The notes beneath the pieces were generated by a model. That model had not been told where the DNA came from. It saw only the letters and a list, made by a program, of their open reading frames with translations, and did not search any database. From JAAYJM01 sp964499465 (lineage in GTDB: Bacteria; Bacteroidota; Ignavibacteria; Kapaibacteriales; UBA2268): 16,224 bases of DNA. Within the stretch, counting starts at the first letter, position 1. Each line of letters begins with the position of its first letter. The translations under genes and the position numbers were made by a program. Shown one piece after another: positions 1 through 6,951 of this stretch. The DNA lies in the NCBI GenBank assembly GCA_964499465.1, contig CAZCLJ010000082.1, forward strand, positions 1-16,224. Direction: 5' to 3'.

Positions 1-53
1 TCTATATTATTTATATATTACAAACACTTATGTCAACTAGGAAAGTTGAGTTA

Positions 54-117
54 ATTATTAGTCATTGGTCATTAGTAAAAGAAAAAATCCGAATGACAAA
101 TGACAAATAACTAATAA
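54..117. repeat. short heptamer repeat cluster, inverted
   Basis: Two short runs of GTCATTR-type heptamers face each other. GTCATTG-GTCATTA lies at about 61-74 and the complementary GAATGAC-AAATGAC-AAATAAC lies at about 91-111. With their flanks (ATTATTAGTC against AACTAATAA) they form an imperfect hairpin. The words belong to the same vocabulary as the arrays at 6354-6472, 6851-6927 and 14889-15157. The window edge prevents seeing what lies upstream. Confidence 0.6.
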
Positions 118-123
118 GATAAT

Positions 124-200
124 ATTTGCTAACTGCGAAATTGTTATTTACGAGATAAATCTCCTAACTCCTTTATTATCGTTATGGGGTCTGGAGTTCT
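124..200 (+). repeat. right-end fragment of the ~200-bp dispersed element
   Basis: This segment matches the right third of the complete copies at 5415-5620 and 11530-11730. It has the same order of a TGCGAAATT-like stretch, TTTACGA, TCCTAACTCCTTTATT, CGTTATGG and the terminal GTCTGGAGTTCT. The central GTCATTCTG hairpin and the left end are absent, so the copy is 5'-truncated. Its terminal GGAGTTCTGAATTTATAA runs to the stop codon of the minus-strand lipoprotein gene at 205. Confidence 0.75.
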
Positions 201-204
201 GAAT

Positions 205-1344
205 TTATAATGTTTCCCATTTTAATTGAGAAAAAGAAACTCTCCAAAGAGCTAAGATGTTTTCAGGGACGGTTTGCTGCTCCCAACTGGCGCCACCATC
301 AATAGAATGTAAAATAGTGCTAACTTGATTGTATCCTCCATCGCCATTACAACCTACTACCCAGAGTTCGTTTTTACTGACAGCAGAAATTCCAAGAACC
401 CAAATTGCATTGTAATTTAAAGATTGTTTTTCCCAAGTTTTACCGGCATTAGTAGTTCGGACAAAGTTCATGTGGTCGGCACCAGCCCAAACGTAATTAC
501 TATCATAAGCAAAGATTGCATTGCAATGCGACATTGGAATAGAAGTATCTATCATAGTCCAATTTTTCCCCGCATCTCTGGAAACATTATAAATACCGTT
601 AGAACCTAAATAAACTCCACTTGCATAAATAATGTCGGTTCCCTGCACCCATGAAACATCAATTAATCCATCCCATTCCTGTTGCTTACTTTCCTGAGTG
701 GACCATGTATCACCATTATCATAAGAGTAGTACATATTAAAACCACTATTGCTGTTGGAAGCACCGGCAACTATTCTTTGATTTGCGTCAAAATCAACGC
801 GATAAACGCTATATGTGCTATCTGGAACTGGAATATTGATTTCCTGCCAGCTATTACCTTTATCAGTACTCATTATTAACATACCAGAGTTTCCGCCGGC
901 TATTATTTTTTGGTTAAAATTAGTTCTAATGCAAAGGAAATTATTTTTATTAACAATTTGAGGTAGAGATAGTTTTTGCCAATTTTTGCCCGCATCAGTT
1001 GTTCTAAAAATAACTCCTTCGTTTGTATTTGTATTGAAACCGGCTACAAAAGCAGTTTTTGAATTCATTGCTGAAACATCAGCTATCTCAATATCAGCAA
1101 AAATAAAAGGATTTCCCTGACGAACCCAGGTTTTTCCGCTATTGGAAGTATAAATAATACTTGCGTAACCGTTTGTAGAAATTGGACTTATTGCCCAGCC
1201 AGAGTGCTGTTCATCTTTGCTTTCATTGCTGCTGTCGCTGCAGGAAGAAATTAAGGAAAATAACAATACAGTTAAGATTATATATGAAAAAACCTTGCTG
1301 CTCTGAGTAAAGTTTTTTATAAGTTGTAAACCAATTCTAATCAT
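205..1344 (-). CDS. Asp-box (BNR/sialidase-like) beta-propeller lipoprotein
   Basis: A 379-residue protein with an N-terminal membrane segment (about residues 18-33) ending in a lipobox, ISSC, with the lipidated Cys at 35. It is predicted to be exported and membrane-anchored. The rest contains seven Asp-box motifs of the form S/T-x-D/N-x-G-x-T/S/N-W: SNSGKTW (67-73), TTDAGKNW, STDKGNSW, SYDNGDTW, SRDAGKNW, TTNAGKTW and SIDGGASW (347-354). These mark the turns of a bladed beta-propeller, as in sialidases and the photosystem II assembly factor Ycf48. The motifs are structural, so no enzyme activity is claimed and no sialidase catalytic set was recognised. AGAGG lies five bases before the ATG, supporting this start. 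The protein stops soon after the last box (WRVSFSQLKWETL) at the edge of a repeat, so the C terminus may be truncated. Substrate and partner are unknown. Confidence 0.85.
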   Translation of the reverse strand: MIRIGLQLIKNFTQSSKVFSYIILTVLLFSLISSCSDSSNESKDEQHSGWAISPISTNGYASIIYTSNSGKTWVRQGNPFIFADIEIADVSAMNSKTAFVAGFNTNTNEGVIFRTTDAGKNWQKLSLPQIVNKNNFLCIRTNFNQKIIAGGNSGMLIMSTDKGNSWQEINIPVPDSTYSVYRVDFDANQRIVAGASNSNSGFNMYYSYDNGDTWSTQESKQQEWDGLIDVSWVQGTDIIYASGVYLGSNGIYNVSRDAGKNWTMIDTSIPMSHCNAIFAYDSNYVWAGADHMNFVRTTNAGKTWEKQSLNYNAIWVLGISAVSKNELWVVGCNGDGGYNQVSTILHSIDGGASWEQQTVPENILALWRVSFSQLKWETL

Positions 1345-1489
1345 AACAACCTCTTGTTTTTTAATAATAATACAGAATTATTCAAAAATAAGAAAAGAAT
1401 TTTTATTAAAAAAATTATTTTAAAAACTCACCTTATACTATTACTCCCCAAAACTTTGTTTTTTTAGCAAAATTTTAAGTCTAACTTTA

Positions 1490-1553
1490 GAAATTCTGAG
1501 CCCATAACGAAAATAAAGGAATTAGGAGAATTGCCACGCACCGAATAATTACG
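1490..1553 (-). repeat. degenerate right-end fragment of the dispersed element
   Basis: Read on the minus strand, this matches the right end of the element at 124-200 and 5415-5620. On the plus strand it begins AAATTCTGAGCCCATAACGA, followed by AAATAAAGGAATTAGGAG and a GAATAATTACGC tail. It is more diverged than the copy at 124-200 and also lacks the hairpin and the left end. Together with the hairpin at 1562-1622 it fills most of the gene-free 1345-1662 interval; 1361-1489 is AT-rich with nothing recognisable. Confidence 0.6.
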
Positions 1554-1561
1554 CTCTTAAT

Positions 1562-1622
1562 CTCCATAATAAATTATGGAGTTACTCTAATTATTAGCAT
1601 AACTCCCAAATTTATTATGGAG
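1562..1622. repeat. 23-bp-arm hairpin downstream of cinA
   Basis: The arms at 1562-1584 and 1600-1622 are reverse complements at 21 of 23 positions around a 15-base loop. Within the left arm CTCCATAATAAATTATGGAG is itself nearly palindromic, so two small hairpins or one large one could form. It lies about 40 bases past the cinA stop on the side where cinA transcription would run. There is no T-run after the stem on the minus strand, so it is not a typical intrinsic terminator, though it could act as a transcript-end stabiliser. Confidence 0.65.
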
Positions 1623-1662
1623 TTTTATGTTAGTGTAATAACCATCAAAAAAAGCTATACTG

Positions 1663-2907
1663 TCAAATTAAACTTTTATATAACAAATTCAGAGCAGTTG
1701 CAACAACTCTTTCCCGAATAATACTCCTGTCGGTGCCAAGATAGAATTTTTCAGCATAGACATTTTCTTTGTCAGCAAGAGCAATCCATACAGTCCCTAC
1801 TGGCTTTTCTTGACTTCCGCCATCTGGTCCTGCAATACCTGTAATACCAATACCAAAATCAGAATTAAAAACTTTTCTTACATTTGAAGCAAGCAATTCA
1901 ACTGTTTCTCTGCTCACAGCGCCATATTGTTTGATTATTTCACTGTTAACATTAACTAAATTTGTTTTAACATCATTCGAATAAGCAACAATGCTACCAA
2001 GAAAATATTTTGAACTACCCGGTATATCAGTAAAATTAGCAGATAGCATTCCACCTGTGCAAGATTCTGCAACGGCAACAGTCTTTTGCTTTTCAATTAA
2101 AAGTGAGCCAATCACTTCATTTATTGTTTTTTCATCAGAAGCAAAAATGTATTTGCCTACTTTACTCCTAATATAATTCTCAGCTTCTCTAATTAGGTGG
2201 TTAGCTGTTTGAAAGTTCTTTGCAGCGAATCCTATTCTCAGTTTTACTCCCTTATATGATGGAAGAAAAGCAAGTGTGCCACCACTAATGAAATCATCTG
2301 GATTACCTAATTTTTCAGCTAATACAGACTCTGGAATACCAATAGTTTGCAACACTTTAAAAGCAAAAACATCTTCATTTCTTAACTCAATTAGCTCATT
2401 CAATAAATTTAAAGCATACTTTTCAAACATATTTTTCATTTCAGCCGGAACGCCGGGCATAGAAATAACATATTTTCCATTTTGTTCAAAAAGCATACCG
2501 GGAGCAGTTCCAAGCCGATTTAAGATGACTTTGCATTTTGAAGGAACATAAGCTTGCTGAACATTTCGCTCAAGCATTGCTATACCTCTTTTTCCAAACA
2601 TTTCAGTAATGAAATCAAGAGCATCTTGGTTTTTTACTAAAACATCATCAAAGAACTCGCATAATGCCGGTTTCGTTAAATCGTCTGAAGTTGGACCTAA
2701 TCCACCTGAAACCAACACAACATCAGAAATTTCTAAAAGCCGGCTTAATTCATTTTTGATTATGACTTTATCGTCATGAATTGATGAATGAACAAGAACA
2801 TCGCAGCCGATGCGACTACATTGCTGAGCTATCCAACTTGCATTGGTATTTACTATTTGTCCGATGCAAATCTCATCTCCTATGGTTAATATTGAAATTT
2901 TTAACAT
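1663..2907 (-). CDS. cinA: CinA family protein (nicotinamide-nucleotide amidase)
   Basis: A 414-residue protein of normal two-domain CinA length. Residues 1 to about 170 form the MoaB/MogA-like domain (COG1058), with GGLGPTSDD at 68-76 and PGVPAEM at 151-157. Residues about 260-414 form the PncC-type amidase domain, with ESCTGG at 281-286, YGAVS at 328-332 and GITGIAGPDGG at 354-364. In characterised relatives the C-terminal domain deamidates nicotinamide mononucleotide to nicotinate mononucleotide, recycling NAD breakdown products, and the N-terminal domain carries ADP-ribose pyrophosphatase activity in some members. The name comes from competence or damage induction in other bacteria; nothing here shows such regulation. 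No Shine-Dalgarno sequence precedes the ATG. The gene is divergent from the glycosyltransferase across an AT-rich 150-bp gap that must carry promoters for both, and no box was clear enough to annotate. Confidence 0.95.
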   Translation of the reverse strand: MLKISILTIGDEICIGQIVNTNASWIAQQCSRIGCDVLVHSSIHDDKVIIKNELSRLLEISDVVLVSGGLGPTSDDLTKPALCEFFDDVLVKNQDALDFITEMFGKRGIAMLERNVQQAYVPSKCKVILNRLGTAPGMLFEQNGKYVISMPGVPAEMKNMFEKYALNLLNELIELRNEDVFAFKVLQTIGIPESVLAEKLGNPDDFISGGTLAFLPSYKGVKLRIGFAAKNFQTANHLIREAENYIRSKVGKYIFASDEKTINEVIGSLLIEKQKTVAVAESCTGGMLSANFTDIPGSSKYFLGSIVAYSNDVKTNLVNVNSEIIKQYGAVSRETVELLASNVRKVFNSDFGIGITGIAGPDGGSQEKPVGTVWIALADKENVYAEKFYLGTDRSIIRERVVATALNLLYKSLI

Positions 2908-3057
2908 AAATTTTTTGGAAAATTCATAAAATTTTTACAATTTTTAAAAAATAAATGAGTATTTTATACAATAATGAAAATTATTATTAAATAAAAATTA
3001 AATTACAAAAAAAAGTTTAAATTTTAAAAATTTATTAATTTTTGGAAAAGAGCAAGT

Positions 3058-5385
3058 ATGGAAACTCTAAGCGTTTGTATAATAGCAAAAAATGAAGAGA
3101 AATTTTTGCAGGATTGTTTGCTTTCTATAAAAAACATAGCAGATGAAATTATTTTAGTGGATACCGGCTCAACTGATAAAACCATTGAAATAGCTAAGCA
3201 ATTCGGTTGTAAAGTGTTTAACTCCCCCTGGCAAAATGATTTTTCTAAAGCAAGGAACTTCGCTCTTGATAAAGCAAATTGCAATTGGATTTTGAGCATT
3301 GATGCAGATGAAAGATTGCTTAACCCAGATGTTTTAATTTCCTCTTTAAAAAATGCAAATAAAAATATAGGTGGAATTCTAATAAAAGTTACATCTGAAG
3401 CAACACGAAAAGATGGAAAGTTCGACATTTACTCAGCTAATTTGCTTCGCCTCTTCCGCTCCCACCCAAAAATTCGTTTTTATGGAATAATTCATGAGCA
3501 GATTGTTGAACCGATTCAAGAATTAAATTTTAAAATTGACAATTCTGAAATTGAGTTTCTTCATCTTGGTTACAGCCATAATTTAGAGCAAATGGAGCAA
3601 AAACAATTAAGAAATCTTGAGCTGCTCAATTTAGCTATACAAAATAATCAAAATGATATAAACTCTTATTTTCAAAGAGCTAAGACATATTTATCTTTAA
3701 AAGATTTAAATCTGGCAGAGCTTGATATTTCAAAGGCAATCGAATTAGCAAGTGATAATAGCACTATAAAACCGCAGGCACTGAACTTCGGAGCTGTTAT
3801 TGCATTTCAGCAGAAAGATTATCGTAAAGCTATTCAAAGAGCAGAACATTCTTTAAAAATTGTCCCTATTCAAAGTTTTGCAAATTTCATTCTTGGTGAA
3901 ACCTATTCAGAATTGCATAAATTTAATGAAGCTATGAATTTTTATCAAAAAATGTATGCTGCTCAGCTCTCCCCGAGTGTTATGGCACAAATTATTGGCG
4001 ATTATGTTTTACCTTTAGAACAATTGCATTTTCGGCTTGGCAAATGCTATATTGGAATTAATCAGTTTAAATTAGCAAAAAGTGAATTTGAAAAAGGACT
4101 TTCAGTTAATCCAAATGATACGGGCTGCATTGTAGGATTAGCGAACGTTCATTTTATGTTCAAAAATTTTGATGAATCATTAAAGCTATTGCAAAAAGCT
4201 AAGCAAATAGAACCTGAAAGAAAAGAAATAAATGTTTTTATCGAACAGGTTTTGCAAAATATGTCAAATCAAGAAGCTAATATCATTCCAGAGCAAAATT
4301 CTGTTATAAATATTTCAAATATTATTGAAAGAAGAGAAGAGAAAACAGACAGCAATACTCAGCTGTTATCTTTGAGTATGATTGTGAAAAATGAAGAAGA
4401 AATGCTGCCGGGCTGCTTAGAAAGTATAAAAGATGTTGTAAATGAAATTGTTATTGTTGATACCGGTTCAACTGACAAGACAAAAGAAATAGCAAAAAGA
4501 TACGGAGCAAAAGTTTATGATTTTGAATGGATTAATGATTTTGCTGCCGCCCGGAACGAATCTTTAAAGAATTGCACCTGCGATTGGGTCATTTATCTTG
4601 ATGCTGATGAACGCCTTGAAAAAGAAAGTGCGAAAAAAATCAGGAATATACTCATCAATACTAAAGAAAATGTAGCTGGCTTTGTTTGCACTATTGAAAG
4701 TGAACACTTACAGCTAACTGGTTCGACCGAAATGCATCGCGGGGGTTATCCAAGAATTTTCAGGAACATTGGCTATCCAAAAATTCGCTTTGAAGGAAGA
4801 GTCCACGAACAAATTGCACCTTCTATTTTTGAAGCAGGGCGAAGCATTGATTTTTCTGATATTATTATTGAGCATCTTGGCTATAACAAGACCCGTGAAG
4901 TTATGAATCAGAAAATTAAAAGAAATTATAGTTTATTAATGAAACACATAGAAGAAGAGCCACTTAATAGTTACGCATGGTATCAGCTTGGGCAAACACT
5001 CGGCAATATGGGACTTTATGCTGAAGCTGAAAAAGCAGTTCGTTTTGCTATTGAAATGGGTGGACTTGCCCCTTCTGTTTTTGCAAGTGCTACCTCTACC
5101 CTATCTCAACTTGTCGGAAACCAAAAAAACTTTGAGGAAGCTCTTTTTTGGGCTGAAAAGTCCTTGGAATATGCTCCTAATCAAGTTTATGCACTGAATT
5201 TAAAGGCATATTCCTTAATGTATCTGAATCAATTAGATGAAGCGGAAAAACTGTTTAATGAAGTTTTGAATAGATTAAAAGCTAAAAAAGGTGTCCCACA
5301 ATCCGGCTTCGATATCGTTCTTGATGAATCTATTGTATATAATGGACTTAATGAAATAAAGAATAGAAGAAATAAAAAGAATTAA
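3058..5385 (+). CDS. tandem two-domain family 2 glycosyltransferase with TPR repeats
   Basis: A 775-residue protein with the same architecture twice. GT2 domain 1 (about 4-175) has LVDTGSTDKT (34-43), the metal/nucleotide-sugar DAD triad (82-84) and FYGIIHEQI (141-149). TPR-like helical repeats occupy about 204-405. GT2 domain 2 (about 437-612) has IVDTGSTDKT, DAD (515-517) and FEGRVHEQI (578-586). A second TPR set covers about 638-740. Both catalytic halves keep the DxD motif, so both could be active. The family (COG0463, SunS-like GT2 plus TPR) transfers sugars to acceptors that are mostly unknown, and the TPRs suggest a protein or peptide acceptor or partner. No signal peptide or membrane segment is seen, so it is probably cytoplasmic. 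The acceptor and donor sugar cannot be told from the sequence. It appears to be monocistronic and is followed at once by a repeat element. Confidence 0.88.
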   Translation: METLSVCIIAKNEEKFLQDCLLSIKNIADEIILVDTGSTDKTIEIAKQFGCKVFNSPWQNDFSKARNFALDKANCNWILSIDADERLLNPDVLISSLKNANKNIGGILIKVTSEATRKDGKFDIYSANLLRLFRSHPKIRFYGIIHEQIVEPIQELNFKIDNSEIEFLHLGYSHNLEQMEQKQLRNLELLNLAIQNNQNDINSYFQRAKTYLSLKDLNLAELDISKAIELASDNSTIKPQALNFGAVIAFQQKDYRKAIQRAEHSLKIVPIQSFANFILGETYSELHKFNEAMNFYQKMYAAQLSPSVMAQIIGDYVLPLEQLHFRLGKCYIGINQFKLAKSEFEKGLSVNPNDTGCIVGLANVHFMFKNFDESLKLLQKAKQIEPERKEINVFIEQVLQNMSNQEANIIPEQNSVINISNIIERREEKTDSNTQLLSLSMIVKNEEEMLPGCLESIKDVVNEIVIVDTGSTDKTKEIAKRYGAKVYDFEWINDFAAARNESLKNCTCDWVIYLDADERLEKESAKKIRNILINTKENVAGFVCTIESEHLQLTGSTEMHRGGYPRIFRNIGYPKIRFEGRVHEQIAPSIFEAGRSIDFSDIIIEHLGYNKTREVMNQKIKRNYSLLMKHIEEEPLNSYAWYQLGQTLGNMGLYAEAEKAVRFAIEMGGLAPSVFASATSTLSQLVGNQKNFEEALFWAEKSLEYAPNQVYALNLKAYSLMYLNQLDEAEKLFNEVLNRLKAKKGVPQSGFDIVLDESIVYNGLNEIKNRRNKKN

Positions 5386-5414
5386 ACCAAAACAACAATA
5401 AGTAGGGTAAATCC

Positions 5415-5620
5415 AGAACTCCTGATGCCTCGTAGTTTGATATTTCGCTGGCTTGTCATTCTGAAGCGTTGTGAAGAATCTCACAAGTCATTGATACCAC
5501 AGAGTTTGAGATTCTTCACAACGCTTCAGAATGACATACTTTTTGTTATAATTTGCGAAATTATTCTTTACGAAGCAAATCTTCTAACTTCTTTATTTTC
5601 GTTATGGAGTCTGAAGTTCT
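5415..5620 (+). repeat. complete ~205-bp dispersed palindromic element, copy A
   Basis: Bounded by AGAACTCC on the left and GAAGTTCT on the right (short terminal inverted repeat). It carries a central hairpin with perfect 28-base arms at 5455-5482 and 5508-5535. A subterminal imperfect inverted repeat flanks the hairpin (CGTAGTTTGATATTTCGC on the left; the complement of GCGAAATTATTCTTTACG on the right). Copy B at 11530-11730 has the same plan. No open reading frame is convincing inside, so it resembles a non-autonomous MITE-like unit rather than an insertion sequence. 5621-5801 is AT-rich with nothing recognisable. Confidence 0.85.
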
Positions 5621-5801
5621 GAATCTATTACAGAATTGGTTTGAAAGAAAATTTTCTTCACTCACTTTAATAACAAAGAACCATATAATATTTTTGTTTT
5701 GATTTAAATTTTTATTAAATTTACATTTTAAAATAAAAAAACTCAAAATTATTGTTTTATTTAAATATAATTTACAAGTTTATTTTTTAAAATAAATTTT
5801 A

Positions 5802-6302
5802 ATGATAATGAAATCAGAAGAAATAGAAAATGGTATAAAATTTGCAAAAGAAAATTCTAAATTATTTGGAAGGATTGAGTTGTTAAGAAAAGAACCAATA
5901 CTATTAATTGATGTATCGCATAATCCAGCGGGTATGAGCGCATTAATAGAAACAATTGAACTTCATTTTCCACAAATTAAATTTTGGAACTTCGTATTTG
6001 GCTGTATGGCAGACAAAGATATAGCAGGAATGCTTGCTGAAATCAAGCAAATTTGTAATAAATTGATTTGTTGTTCACCAAATATTGAACGGGCAGCAAA
6101 AGTGCAACTGCTCGAAGAAATTGCTAATAGTTTAGATTTTACAAAAATAAAATTATATTATAATGTTAATGATGCAGTTGATTACGCATTAAACTTGAAT
6201 ATGCCTACTGTTATCGCTGGCTCATTCTATCTAATTGAAGAGACAATAAATTATTTGAAATATGAGATGAATTGGTCAATTAATAATTTAATTAATCTTT
6301 AA
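5802..6302 (+). CDS. folC: orphan FolC (folylpolyglutamate synthase) C-terminal domain, N-terminally truncated
   Basis: This 166-residue frame matches only the C-terminal Mur-ligase domain of FolC (dihydrofolate/folylpolyglutamate synthase). It has GRIELL before LLIDVSHNPAGM (family D-G-A-H-N-P), then VFGCMADKDIAGML (family FG-x-x-x-DKD) and AGSFYLIEE (family GSLYLVGE). A normal FolC is over 400 residues and begins with an ATP-binding domain carrying GTNGKGS, which is absent here. The start at 5802 (second ATG at 5808) is just behind an in-frame TAA at 5793, and 5621-5801 shows no coding remnant of the missing part. Without the ATPase domain it should not catalyse glutamate addition. It is either a remnant left by deletion or rearrangement next to the repeat at 5415-5620, or a domain that works in trans. 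The frame is clean, so loss was recent or the fragment is still used. Confidence 0.78.
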   Translation: MIMKSEEIENGIKFAKENSKLFGRIELLRKEPILLIDVSHNPAGMSALIETIELHFPQIKFWNFVFGCMADKDIAGMLAEIKQICNKLICCSPNIERAAKVQLLEEIANSLDFTKIKLYYNVNDAVDYALNLNMPTVIAGSFYLIEETINYLKYEMNWSINNLINL

Positions 6303-6353
6303 ATTCTAATATGGTGTTCAAGTCATTCTGATCGCCAGCGAAGAATACAGAAA

Positions 6354-6472
6354 ATGGCTAACAGCTAACAGCTATCGGCTATCAGCTAACAGCTATCGGC
6401 TAACAGCTAACAGCTATCGGCTATCGGCTAACAGCTATCGGCTAACAGCTAACAGTCATTTGTCATTAGTAT
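6354..6472 (+). repeat. heptamer array (WCRGCTA words), 17 units in register
   Basis: An uninterrupted 7-bp register. ATGGCTA at 6354-6360 is followed by thirteen units drawn from ACAGCTA, TCGGCTA and TCAGCTA, and then ACAGTCA, TTTGTCA and TTAGTAT, which switch to the GTCATTA vocabulary. The order of words is irregular, so this is not a simple microsatellite. Complementary words recur in inverted orientation at 6851-6927. Just before it, 6319-6350 holds a partial arm of the GTCATTCTG...GAAGAAT repeat. Confidence 0.9.
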
Positions 6473-6520
6473 TTTTCCATTTACGAATGACGAATGTAAT
6501 AACCCTTTGAAAAACATCTT

Positions 6521-6601
6521 GTCATTCCGAAACGAAGTGAGGAATCTCAAACTCTGTTCTAACAATGACTTGTGAGATTCTTCGCTGCGATTACCAATGA
6601 C
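6521..6601. repeat. imperfect hairpin of the GTCATT...GAATCTC family
   Basis: The left arm at 6521-6548 and right arm at 6574-6601 share GTCATT, the GAATCTC end and several inner bases, but differ in the variable middle. The left carries the CGAAGTG variant and the right the CGCAGCG variant. It is therefore a chimera of two stem variants, unlike the perfect stems at 5455-5535 and 11569-11647. Its right side (TTACCAATGACATCTTTT) matches that of the hairpin at 10009-10095. Confidence 0.7.
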
Positions 6602-6640
6602 ATCTTTTTTACAATTGCTATGGAACACAGAACAGCACTA

Positions 6641-6731
6641 AGAAATCCCCCCTACCCCCCTTTTTCAAAGGGGGGAGAAGAATTTTCTTTTTAATTCCCC
6701 CCTTTGAAAAAGGGGGGTAGGGGGGATTTCT
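6641..6731. repeat. 35-bp perfect G/C-tract palindrome
   Basis: Perfect 35-base inverted arms at 6641-6675 and 6697-6731 (AGAAATCCCCCCTACCCCCC, then TTTTTCAAAGGGGGG, and the complement) surround a 21-base AT-rich loop. Each arm also holds C-runs and a G-run able to pair locally. Repeats with AAATCCCCCC and TTTTTCAAAGGGGGG are familiar dispersed elements in several bacterial phyla. It interrupts the composite that runs from 6521 to 6817. Confidence 0.9.
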
Positions 6732-6765
6732 GTTACTCTATTTAAAATAATGCTTTATTGATTAA

Positions 6766-6817
6766 TGTCTTCCCATTTAAATGAAGCAATTGCTTTATCA
6801 GGGGGGTCGAAATGACA
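6766..6817 (+). repeat. ATTTAAAT-TTTATCAGGGGG segment, first copy
   Basis: Shares CCATTTAAAT, GCTTTATCAGGGGGG and TCGAAATGACA, in the same order and nearly the same spacing, with 10208-10260. The two copies lie in the same orientation before and after the kinase operon. Both follow a GTCATT-type hairpin and a second, unrelated palindrome. 6732-6765 and 6818-6850 are AT-rich and unremarkable. Confidence 0.7.
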
Positions 6818-6850
6818 CAATATATTAAGTCTTTTAACGAATTACTACAC

Positions 6851-6927
6851 TAATGACGAATGACAAATAACCATAAACCTAATGCCAAAAGCTGATAGCC
6901 GACAGCTGATAGCCGATAGCTATTAAC
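6851..6927 (-). repeat. heptamer array, 11 mixed units, inverted relative to 6354-6472
   Basis: Eleven consecutive 7-base units in strict register: TAATGAC, GAATGAC, AAATAAC, CATAAAC, CTAATGC, CAAAAGC, TGATAGC, CGACAGC, TGATAGC, CGATAGC, TATTAAC. On the minus strand every unit starts with G followed mostly by C/T (GTCATTA, GCTATCA, GCTATCG and so on). These are the words seen at 6354-6472 and 15067-15157. The array ends 24 bases before the histidine kinase start codon, so it lies in the presumed promoter or leader region. Confidence 0.85.
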
Positions 6928-6951
6928 GAAAAAATATTGAAATAATAAAAA

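Noticed and set aside
205..1344. True sialidase enzyme
   Set aside because: Asp boxes alone are structural. No arginine triad or other sialidase catalytic set was recognised.
1562..1622. Intrinsic terminator of cinA
   Set aside because: The stem is strong enough, but no T-run follows on the minus strand and the stem is AT-rich, so it is kept as a hairpin repeat only.
3024..3428. 134-residue open frame on the minus strand
   Set aside because: It is the shadow of the glycosyltransferase N-terminal domain, whose motifs are clear on the plus strand; the shadow has no family features.
5455..5535. Rho-independent terminator behind the glycosyltransferase
   Set aside because: The same hairpin occurs inside a bounded element elsewhere with different gene orientation, so it is part of the repeat. 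Any termination effect would be secondary.
5425..5622. 65-residue frame within the dispersed element
   Set aside because: It runs through the hairpin and ends of a non-coding repeat. The palindrome makes opposite-strand frames appear by symmetry, and copy B does not preserve the frame.
6354..6472. CRISPR-like repeat array
   Set aside because: Units are seven bases with no spacers, word order is mixed, and no cas gene is present. The same holds for 6851-6927 and 14889-15157.
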